Position numbers and translations under genes: made by a program. From Paranoxybacillus vitaminiphilus (lineage in GTDB: Bacteria; Bacillota; Bacilli; Bacillales; Anoxybacillaceae), in the NCBI RefSeq assembly GCF_003259935.1, contig NZ_QLMH01000014.1, positions 1 through 64,000 on the forward strand: a stretch of 64,000 nt of DNA, read 5' to 3'. Below are positions 57,455-64,000 of the stretch, one piece after another (the stretch's first letter is position 1; each line of letters opens with the position of its first letter). Below the pieces are notes generated by a model, which worked only from the letters and a program-made list of their open reading frames with translations, was not told the origin of the DNA and made no database searches.

Positions 57455-57487
57455 GAAAACCCGCCTTCAATTGAAACAGCGGGTTTT
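57455..57487. terminator. Terminator of the yjbK-yjbJ operon
   Basis: Stem GAAAACCCGC / GCGGGTTTTC with a loop of about 14 nt, just after the yjbJ stop. Confidence 0.75.
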
Positions 57488-57489
57488 CG

Positions 57490-58089
57490 TTATGAATAGT
57501 ATGTGTCCATCACTTTTTTCACATACGCTTGCGTTTCTTTAAACGGAGGAATCCCGCCATATTTATCGACGTTTCCGGGACCTGCATTGTAAGCGGCAAG
57601 GGCAAGCGCAATATTTCCATTATAGCGGTCGAGCAAGCTTCTTAAATACTTTGTTCCCCCTTCAATATTTTCAACGGGATCAAAAATATTATGAACACCC
57701 AGCATTTTTGCTGTACTTGGCATGAGCTGCATTAAGCCGGCGGCGCCAGCGCGGCTCTGTGCATATGGATTAAAGTTCGATTCGTGTTGAATAACGGCTT
57801 TAATTAAGCGGGAATCAATATGATATTTTTTGGCTGTCTGCTCAATAATCACCTCAATATCTTCGCGTATGGCGCCGGTTTTCGATTTGGAAAGAGAAGC
57901 CGGTGGCGTTGTTTTATTTACGGTCGATGTTTCTGGTGAATTGGCTATTTTCAGCTCACTGTTTAACATCTCTGATAAAAAAGTTTGAAAGGAAAATGAT
58001 TCGCTTGTATTGTTCGGTTTCGTTGAATTTGACGTAAAACTGCGCAACGCCTGCAATTCCATCAACATTTTCGCTAACTGAACGTTCAT
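57490..58089 (-). CDS. yjbJ: Lytic transglycosylase-like protein YjbJ
   Basis: This 199-residue protein has a Ser/Thr/Asn-rich N-terminal half and a C-terminal SLT goose-lysozyme-like domain. The catalytic glutamate lies in [13 protein letters not shown], with AAGLMQLMP and [12 protein letters not shown] following. No signal peptide is visible, which is odd for a peptidoglycan enzyme. It overlaps yjbK by 4 nt. Confidence 0.88.
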   Translation of the reverse strand: MNVQLAKMLMELQALRSFTSNSTKPNNTSESFSFQTFLSEMLNSELKIANSPETSTVNKTTPPASLSKSKTGAIREDIEVIIEQTAKKYHIDSRLIKAVIQHESNFNPYAQSRAGAAGLMQLMPSTAKMLGVHNIFDPVENIEGGTKYLRSLLDRYNGNIALALAAYNAGPGNVDKYGGIPPFKETQAYVKKVMDTYYS

Positions 58090-58676
58090 TGCTCTCCCTC
58101 AATTTGATATTTTTTTAAATAAAACCGTTTAATTTTATTATCGGTTTTGCGAATCGGAATATTAAATGAACGAAGCAATTCTTCAAAAACTTGTTTTCCT
58201 AAAGTAAAATTCGTTGTTTCATATTCGATTTCATAGTCATCGGTTTGCAAATAATGGCTATGGTCAAGCACGAGAACACCGCCTTTATAGTCGAACTGGG
58301 CACGGTAGGTGGAAAGGGTGCCGAAATATTGAATTTGTTCTGGTTCAATTCCTAAAGCTTTTATGATCTCGCGCACTTCTCCTTTCAGCATAGCTTGTCC
58401 ATGAAGAAGAGAATGGGCCTCTTCCTTCGTAAGCATTTCATGTGTTTCGAGCAGCCCTTCTTTGTGAGGCTGTTTTAATGTTAATGTATAAGTTCCGTTT
58501 TTTAAGCGAATGCGTAAAGCGGCTCCTTTTTCTTTTAAAGAAAATTGCTGCGTATCAAAATAGTGATTTTCTTGATAAATAAATTCTTCATCAGCAACTT
58601 GGAACGCTTCTTTAAGTGTCATAAATTCTTCTTTTGTAAGCAAATTTTTAAACTCAATTTCCAATTCTTGCTTCAT
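58086..58676 (-). CDS. yjbK: CYTH-domain protein YjbK
   Basis: This 196-residue triphosphate-tunnel protein has the N-terminal signature [10 protein letters not shown] (ExExK) and charged strands lining the tunnel. The activity is likely a triphosphatase, but the substrate is not fixed. Position in the yjb cluster is conserved. Confidence 0.88.
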   Translation of the reverse strand: MKQELEIEFKNLLTKEEFMTLKEAFQVADEEFIYQENHYFDTQQFSLKEKGAALRIRLKNGTYTLTLKQPHKEGLLETHEMLTKEEAHSLLHGQAMLKGEVREIIKALGIEPEQIQYFGTLSTYRAQFDYKGGVLVLDHSHYLQTDDYEIEYETTNFTLGKQVFEELLRSFNIPIRKTDNKIKRFYLKKYQIEGEQ

Positions 58677-58806
58677 TGCTTTCGTCCTCTCGTGCTTTCT
58701 ACAACTATTATGTAATGTTTATGAATGAATATCAATGGTTTATTGTGCATAGGAGTAATGTGGTAAAATAGATATGGATCGTTTCGTTTAGTGGAAGGAG
58801 ATAGTT

Positions 58807-59181
58807 ATGAGGAAAAAAATAACGATTGAGAAAACGGAAAGACAACATGACAAGTTGTTATTATTCCCTGCACCGCACTCTTTTTCTCTCGAAGAGGCGA
58901 AGGCGAAAAATTATATGTTGGTTGACTCGGATGAATTAGCGTTTGTATATATTATTGAGGTGGATAATGAGTTTATTTACATTTCGATTCCCAACTCTTT
59001 ATGGCCGGAGTTAAACGAAGCATTGAAAGCTCATCTGCCTGTTTTTCTGCAGGATGAAACCGTATTACTGGAACTTACAGGAATGGCGGATGAACTAACA
59101 TACTTAATTGAAAACATTGATGGCAATGCGAATTATGGAGAAGAGATGGAGAAAGCGGTAAAAGAAGTATTCCGCGTATAA
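58807..59181 (+). CDS. yjbL: YjbL-like protein
   Basis: This 124-residue acidic soluble protein of unknown function lies directly before the alarmone synthetase gene, as in B. subtilis. GGAAGGAG precedes ATG 58807. No motif was found. Confidence 0.7.
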   Translation: MRKKITIEKTERQHDKLLLFPAPHSFSLEEAKAKNYMLVDSDELAFVYIIEVDNEFIYISIPNSLWPELNEALKAHLPVFLQDETVLLELTGMADELTYLIENIDGNANYGEEMEKAVKEVFRV

Positions 59182-59207
59182 ACTTGTTTATGGTTGGTGG
59201 TGGTTGC

Positions 59208-59843
59208 ATGACAAAACATTGGGATTTATTTTTAGCTCCTTACAAACAAGCGGTAGAGGAGTTAAAAGTAAAGTTGAAAGGAATGCGGGCGCAGTTTGAA
59301 ATGCAAGGGGTTCATTCACCGATTGAGTTTGTGACCGGAAGAGTAAAGCCGGTTGCAAGCATTCTTGATAAAGCGCAAAAGAAAAACATTCCGCTCGATA
59401 AGCTTGAAGAACAAATGCAAGATATTGCGGGGCTAAGAATGATGTGCCAGTTTGTTGATGACATCAAGACGGTTGTAGAGCTGTTGCGGAAACGAAATGA
59501 TTTTGAAATCGTTGAAGAGCGGGATTATATTACGCAAAAGAAAGAAAGCGGTTATCGCTCGTATCATGTTGTGATTCGTTATCCTGTGCAAACGATTCAT
59601 GGCGAGAAAAAAATTTTAGTCGAGATTCAAATCCGGACGCTTGCGATGAATTTTTGGGCGACCATTGAGCATTCTTTAAACTATAAATATAGCGGCCGCT
59701 TTCCAGAGGACATTAAGCTGCGTTTGCAGCGTGCAGCGGAAGCAGCTTATCTTCTCGATGAGGAGATGTCAAAGATTCGTTTTGAGATTCAAGAAGCACA
59801 AGCTGTGTTTTCACGAAAACAAGAAGCGAAGCAAGAGGAATGA
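59208..59843 (+). CDS. yjbM: Small alarmone synthetase YjbM (RelQ/SasB)
   Basis: YjbM makes (p)ppGpp from GTP or GDP and ATP without a hydrolase domain. The 211-residue protein has the RelA/SpoT synthetase motifs [31 protein letters not shown] and [21 protein letters not shown] 59208 is preferred (GGTGGTGG upstream); an in-frame start at 59184 adds eight unlikely residues. It overlaps nadK. Confidence 0.95.
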   Translation: MTKHWDLFLAPYKQAVEELKVKLKGMRAQFEMQGVHSPIEFVTGRVKPVASILDKAQKKNIPLDKLEEQMQDIAGLRMMCQFVDDIKTVVELLRKRNDFEIVEERDYITQKKESGYRSYHVVIRYPVQTIHGEKKILVEIQIRTLAMNFWATIEHSLNYKYSGRFPEDIKLRLQRAAEAAYLLDEEMSKIRFEIQEAQAVFSRKQEAKQEE

Positions 59844-59866
59844 TGATGATGAAAAAGGATGGGAAA

Positions 59867-60661
59867 ATGAAATTTGCGATTACATCTAAAGGAGACGCAA
59901 TGTCGAATACGTTAATGCAAAAAATGAAAACGTATTTATTAGATTTTGAACTGGAATATGATGAAGATCAGCCGGATCTTGTTATTTCTGTCGGCGGAGA
60001 TGGGACGCTTCTTTATGCGTTTCACCGCTACCGCAGCCGTCTCGATAAAACAGCGTTTATCGGTGTACATACAGGCCATCTCGGTTTTTATGCTGACTGG
60101 GTGCCTGATGAAATTGAAAAGCTTGTCATTGCGATTGCGAAAACTCCTTATCAAATCGTAGAGTATCCGTTGTTAGAGGTCATTATTCGCTATAATGACG
60201 GGGGAAAAGAAACAAGATACCTTGCCTTGAATGAATGTACAGTAAAAAGCGTGAGCGGAACGCTTGTGATGGACGTTGAAATTAAAGGAGATTTATTTGA
60301 GACGTTCCGCGGTGACGGACTTTGCATTTCTACACCATCCGGAAGCACGGCTTATAATAAAGCGCTGGGCGGGGCGATTTTGCATCCGTCCCTGCCGGCG
60401 ATTCAAGTAGCTGAAATGGCCTCGATTAACAATCGGGTGTTCCGAACAATCGGCTCACCGCTTGTGCTTCCGGCTCATCATACGTGTTTATTGAAGCCGG
60501 TCAACGATGTGGACTTTCAAATCACGGTGGATCATTTATCTTTGCTTCATAAAGATGTGAAATCGATTCAATGCCGCGTTGCCAATGAAAAAATTCGGTT
60601 TGCCCGCTTCCGGCCGTTTCCGTTTTGGAAGCGCGTCCGTGATTCGTTTATTTGTGATTAG
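59867..60661 (+). CDS. nadK: NAD kinase
   Basis: This enzyme makes NADP from NAD. The 264-residue protein has the GGDGT motif in [18 protein letters not shown] and [20 protein letters not shown] at 59867 is the family start and has AAGGATGGG upstream; four Met codons at 59840-59851 offer alternatives, the first overlapping the yjbM stop. B. subtilis NadF is the close match. Confidence 0.95.
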   Translation: MKFAITSKGDAMSNTLMQKMKTYLLDFELEYDEDQPDLVISVGGDGTLLYAFHRYRSRLDKTAFIGVHTGHLGFYADWVPDEIEKLVIAIAKTPYQIVEYPLLEVIIRYNDGGKETRYLALNECTVKSVSGTLVMDVEIKGDLFETFRGDGLCISTPSGSTAYNKALGGAILHPSLPAIQVAEMASINNRVFRTIGSPLVLPAHHTCLLKPVNDVDFQITVDHLSLLHKDVKSIQCRVANEKIRFARFRPFPFWKRVRDSFICD

Positions 60662-60685
60662 AAAGAAACAGAAAGGATTAGAGAG

Positions 60686-61600
60686 TTGAAGTCGTTTGTG
60701 TTAACTTGGAATATTACTGAAAAAGACGAGGGGAAGCTTGTCCGCGAGTTTTTGAAGGAGCAAAACATCTCGCGGACAGCGTTGACAGATATTAAGTTTC
60801 ACGGAGGCGGCATTTATGTGAACGGAAAGTTCGTTACTGTTCGTCATGTACTGCGGGCAGGTGAGGTGCTTGAAGTGCATTTTCCGCCAGAACAACGCAG
60901 TGCCGATATGGTTCCACAGCCGCTTCCTCTTTCTATTATTTATGAGGACGACTATTTGCTTGTCGTAAACAAGCCGCCGTTTATGTCTACCATTCCTTCG
61001 CGAGAGCATCCAACGGGAACATTAGCCAATGCTTTGCTTTTTTATTATGACCAACAACAGCTGCCAACAACCATTCATGTTGTTACACGACTTGACCGGG
61101 ACACCTCTGGGTTATTGCTAGTTGCGAAGCACCGCCATGTCCATCATCTGCTGTCAGAATTGCAAAAGAAGGGGCAAATCAAACGGCGGTATGAAGCGAT
61201 TTGTCATGGCCAGCTAACTCAAGATAAAGGAACGATTGATGCACCAATCGGCCGTAAAAGCGATAGCATTATTGAGAGGGAAGTGCGTGAAGACGGTCAA
61301 AGAGCAGTGACACACTTTCAAGTCATAAAGCGCATGCAGCATTATACGCATGTTTCGTTGCAGTTAGAAACGGGACGGACACATCAAATTCGTGTTCATA
61401 TGAGCCATATTGGTCATCCGCTTGTCGGTGATGAACTATATGGCGGAAGCAGGGAAAAATTATCACGTCAAGCATTACACAGCAAAGAGCTTTCGTTTTT
61501 TCATCCGTTTGTAAAGAAAGAATATTGCTTTCAATCCGATCTTCCGGATGATATGAAACGACTGATTGAACAAGAACTTGACCCAAATGCAAAGTGTTAG
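60686..61600 (+). CDS. yjbO: RluD-family RNA pseudouridine synthase YjbO
   Basis: This 304-residue enzyme has an S4-like N-terminal part and the catalytic Asp in VTRLDRDTSGLLL. It probably modifies rRNA or tRNA uridines. The start is TTG 60686 after GAAAGGATTAGAG. Its last residues (LDPNAKC) and stop lie inside repeat copy H, so the C-terminus was reshaped by that element. Confidence 0.9.
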   Translation: MKSFVLTWNITEKDEGKLVREFLKEQNISRTALTDIKFHGGGIYVNGKFVTVRHVLRAGEVLEVHFPPEQRSADMVPQPLPLSIIYEDDYLLVVNKPPFMSTIPSREHPTGTLANALLFYYDQQQLPTTIHVVTRLDRDTSGLLLVAKHRHVHHLLSELQKKGQIKRRYEAICHGQLTQDKGTIDAPIGRKSDSIIEREVREDGQRAVTHFQVIKRMQHYTHVSLQLETGRTHQIRVHMSHIGHPLVGDELYGGSREKLSRQALHSKELSFFHPFVKKEYCFQSDLPDDMKRLIEQELDPNAKC

Positions 61601-61667
61601 ACAATATATAGGCTATAATGTTTATATATCGTTTGGGGCTGAACTCAGAGACTTATGGGTCAGCCCC
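61577..61667. repeat. Palindromic intergenic repeat, copy H
   Basis: Left arm CTTGACCCAAATGCAAAGTGTTAGAC resembles copy D (GCTGACCCGAAAACAAAG..) and lies inside the end of yjbO, giving its TAG stop. An inner GGGGCTGA / TCAGCCCC hairpin (61634-61667) ends the element before prpE. Confidence 0.75.
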
Positions 61668-61675
61668 TTTCTATG

Positions 61676-62413
61676 TTAAGCAAACTCTCTAAATTTTTCG
61701 CGTATGAAAGGCATGGTAGACGGAACGGACACGGTTTCCATTTCCGGATAGCGCAGCGCTGTTAACTTTCCGCCAAAAACGCATCCTGTGTCAATGTTTA
61801 CTGTTCGATTAACGATGCGCGGTTCTTTTACTGGAGTATGTCCGTATATAATCCAAGCCGGTCCTTTATAATGCTTTGCCCAATCCCGGCGGACAGGGGT
61901 GCCGTCGGGATTCGTTTCCCCGGTAATATCTCCGTACAGCACAAATGTCTGTGCTTTTTTGTCATATCTTCCTATATAGTCAGCGCGAATGCCCGCATGA
62001 GCGATAACAAGCTTTCCGTGATCAAGCACTTCATAGAGGGGAGCATTTTCGTATAATTTCATAAATTTTTTCCGAATTTCTACTTGCTTATCAGAAGATA
62101 AAGATTCGTATTCCGCCACCGTTGTTTCGAGACCGTGAGTAATTTGTACATTTCGACCGAGAAAAAAGCGATACAGCTTGTTGCAGTGATTTCCCGGCAC
62201 ATAGTAAGCAAGGTGGCTGTTAACAAGACGATACACGGTTTCAATTACTTTTAACGACTGCGGACCACGGTCGGTTAAGTCGCCAACAAAACCGAGTTTT
62301 CGTCCTTGTGGATGAACAGGAATATCATTTTTCCACTCGTAACCGAGTTTTTTTGTCAGTTCTTTCAATTCATTGTAACAGCCGTGGATGTCACCAATAA
62401 TATCTATTTTCAT
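61676..62413 (-). CDS. prpE: PrpE-type metallophosphatase (Ap4A hydrolase-like)
   Basis: This 245-residue calcineurin-type phosphatase has [29 protein letters not shown] and the distal histidine pairs IAHAG and YGHTPV. B. subtilis PrpE cleaves bis(5'-nucleosyl)-tetraphosphate and is linked to spore germination. ATG 62413 matches the family start; the ribosome site is weak. Confidence 0.92.
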   Translation of the reverse strand: MKIDIIGDIHGCYNELKELTKKLGYEWKNDIPVHPQGRKLGFVGDLTDRGPQSLKVIETVYRLVNSHLAYYVPGNHCNKLYRFFLGRNVQITHGLETTVAEYESLSSDKQVEIRKKFMKLYENAPLYEVLDHGKLVIAHAGIRADYIGRYDKKAQTFVLYGDITGETNPDGTPVRRDWAKHYKGPAWIIYGHTPVKEPRIVNRTVNIDTGCVFGGKLTALRYPEMETVSVPSTMPFIREKFREFA

Positions 62414-62640
62414 AAGTTCACCAACTTTCAACGTTTATTTTCATTTTTAGCAGAAATTTGGTTCATCACTATAAAATGTGGTTGATTTTCCATCAGAAGT
62501 TTGTTAGAAGGCCGCCTGGTATCATTATGGTAATAAAAGTAAATAAAATAAAGAATAGTAACATGTATTACACAAAATGAATTGTTTGTCAAGCACACAT
62601 TGTGGTAATGAACCAGAAATTTGTTTTTACTAAACAAAAA
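62414..62640. other. Intergenic region upstream of prpE
   Basis: AT-rich, without an open frame I can support. A promoter for prpE on the minus strand is expected here but no clear hexamer pair was fixed. Confidence 0.4.
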
Positions 62641-62760
62641 AGGCTGTCTCATAAGGGTCTGACCTCACGTGTGTCTCACAATATACAGTTCATTTATGCC
62701 ATATGATGGTCCTAATATATTGTGTTGTGAGCTCTGACCCTTGTTTTTTGAGACAGCCTT
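62641..62760. repeat. Palindromic intergenic repeat, copy I
   Basis: Arms AGGCTGTCTCATAAGGGTCT and its mirror ending TTGAGACAGCCTT enclose GACCTCAC..CACAATATA and TATATTGTG. This is the clearest copy of the first subtype. It lies between two minus-strand genes, directly after the rodA-type gene. Confidence 0.85.
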
Positions 62761-62761
62761 C

Positions 62762-63940
62762 TTATTGATGCTCGGAAGAAAACATAAATTTTTTCGTGCG
62801 CGAGCGGACGTTTAAAACAAGTCCGATTGCAATCATATAGGTGGCGAGCGAACTTCCTCCATAACTGATAAACGGCAGCGGCAAACCTGTGATCGGCAAA
62901 AGTCCAATCGTCATACCGATGTTTTGGAATACTTGAAACGTAATCATGCCAATGACTCCTGCGCACAAATAACTGCCGAATAAATCATGGCTTTCTAAAG
63001 CGGTATGAATCATTCGATAAACTAATAAGAAGAATAAAGAAATAACGATGCTGGCACCGATAAAACCGAATTGTTCGGCAATGACTCCAAAAATAAAATC
63101 GGTATGCGCTTCTGGGAGATAAACTTCTAAATTTTGATATCCTTTTCCATAAAGTTCACCAGAACCGATGGCAAGCAAGGAGCGGATTAATTGGAAGCCT
63201 TGCTCATTGGAATACTCGTATGGAGCCAGCCAACCGTAAAAACGGTCTAATTGATATTCCTTCAAAATGTATTTATGGAAAAAATCTGGGAATTTAAAGT
63301 AAATAAATACTAATGTAGCGGCAGCAACAATACCGCTGAAAATAATGCCGAAAATAATGCGCCAGCGAATGCCGGAAACAAGTATTAAAGAACCGAGAAT
63401 AGCCGTAAAGACCATTGACATTCCTAAGTCAGGCTGTTTCATTAATAACAGTAGCGGCGGAAGCGTCGCTAAAACCATTTTTCCTAACAGCTTAAAATCA
63501 TCCTCAATCGTCGGATTAGGATTTTTTTCTCTATGGTTCACAATAATGCGGCTAAGGACAATAATCATAAAAATTTTCATCAATTCAGACGGCTGGAAGT
63601 TACCAAGGGGACCAAGTGAATACCAGCTCGTTGCCCCTTTAATCGTTTGTGTTCCCGGCACTCCAAGCTCAAGCCCGAGCAGCAGCAGCATGCCAAAACC
63701 GTACAAATACCAAGCAATTTGAAAGAAGCGGTCATAGTCGATAATCATCGTCGCTGCAATGACAAATGCGCCGACACCGTACCACATCAATTGCTTTTGC
63801 GCAAAGTTCACTTCTTGCAGCTTCAGCGGCAGGGAAGGCTCGGCGCTATCAATGGCAATTGCACTAATAATCGCCATCAAAAAGAGAATAAACAGCAAAT
63901 TATAATCCAGTTTTTGTTGAGGTGTTTTATCGTTTTCCAT
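62762..63940 (-). CDS. rodA: RodA/FtsW-family cell-wall polymerase (SEDS)
   Basis: This SEDS protein polymerises lipid II during growth with a partner class B penicillin-binding protein. The 392-residue protein has about ten helices and the family stretch PITGLPLPFISYGGSSL near the C-terminus. The motif choices suggest RodA (elongation) rather than FtsW, but a spare paralogue is possible. GGGTGAAAG precedes ATG 63940. Confidence 0.85.
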   Translation of the reverse strand: MENDKTPQQKLDYNLLFILFLMAIISAIAIDSAEPSLPLKLQEVNFAQKQLMWYGVGAFVIAATMIIDYDRFFQIAWYLYGFGMLLLLGLELGVPGTQTIKGATSWYSLGPLGNFQPSELMKIFMIIVLSRIIVNHREKNPNPTIEDDFKLLGKMVLATLPPLLLLMKQPDLGMSMVFTAILGSLILVSGIRWRIIFGIIFSGIVAAATLVFIYFKFPDFFHKYILKEYQLDRFYGWLAPYEYSNEQGFQLIRSLLAIGSGELYGKGYQNLEVYLPEAHTDFIFGVIAEQFGFIGASIVISLFFLLVYRMIHTALESHDLFGSYLCAGVIGMITFQVFQNIGMTIGLLPITGLPLPFISYGGSSLATYMIAIGLVLNVRSRTKKFMFSSEHQ

Positions 63941-64000
63941 CTTTCACCCATCTCCATATTAACAGCTTTACCATATCCATATTAGCTAATTACATTATTT

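Noticed and set aside
57246-57542. Forward frame of 98 codons across the GC-rich repeat
   Set aside because: It runs through repeated, self-complementary sequence and the terminator; no start signal.

Overview
The window is chromosomal DNA of a Bacillaceae firmicute. Gene order from about 28 kb to the end (clpB, yjzD, yjaU, med, fabHF, yjaZ, yjbA, trpS, opp, spx, yjbE, mecA, cls, coiA, pepF, yjbHIJKLM, nadK, yjbO, prpE) follows the Bacillus subtilis yja-yjb segment. Close protein resemblances, including a dead copy of a Geobacillus-type quinol nitric oxide reductase, suggest a thermophilic Geobacillus/Parageobacillus/Anoxybacillus-like organism. That placement is inference; no rRNA or tRNA gene was seen.

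Region 1 (1-19 kb) is an anaerobic nitrate and molybdenum-cofactor region. It starts with decayed genes (qNor remnant, DUF2935-like remnant). Next come mobA, a radical SAM protein, narK, an fnr gene and an Mrp ATPase. A five-gene operon follows: NarI-like cytochrome b, a Nap/Nas-type molybdopterin oxidoreductase without export signal, a four-cluster ferredoxin, a Tat-type Rieske protein and a small membrane protein. Then come an unknown gene, modB, moaA, ric, moeA-mobB-moaE-moaD-ywiC and a second fnr. At least six promoters carry TGTGA-N6-TCACA (or one-mismatch) palindromes about 41 bp before the predicted transcription start. This is the spacing of FNR-activated promoters, so the region reads as one oxygen-responsive regulon. 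No narGHJI is present.

Region 2 (19-28.6 kb) is the arginine operon argCJBD-carAB-argF, with ARG-box-like operators before argC and carA. Region 3 (28.7-41 kb) holds uppP, a CtsR-type clpB, med, the FapR-type fabH-fabF pair, and trpS behind a tryptophan T-box. Region 4 (41-48 kb) is the oppABCDF peptide transporter behind a long AT-rich leader with CodY-like sites. Region 5 (48-64 kb) carries spx, its degradation factor yjbH, mecA, coiA, pepF, the sRNA RoxS/RsaE, a truncated haemoglobin, an alarmone synthetase, NAD kinase, a pseudouridine synthase, prpE and a rodA/ftsW-type gene.

Nine copies of a palindromic intergenic repeat (eight long, one short) punctuate the window from 11 to 63 kb, mostly between convergent genes. 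Two of them supply the stop codon of a neighbouring gene. The main candidates for unusual biology are the nitrate reductase-like operon with Rieske and cytochrome b partners, the FNR-linked unknown genes, and the palindromic repeat family.
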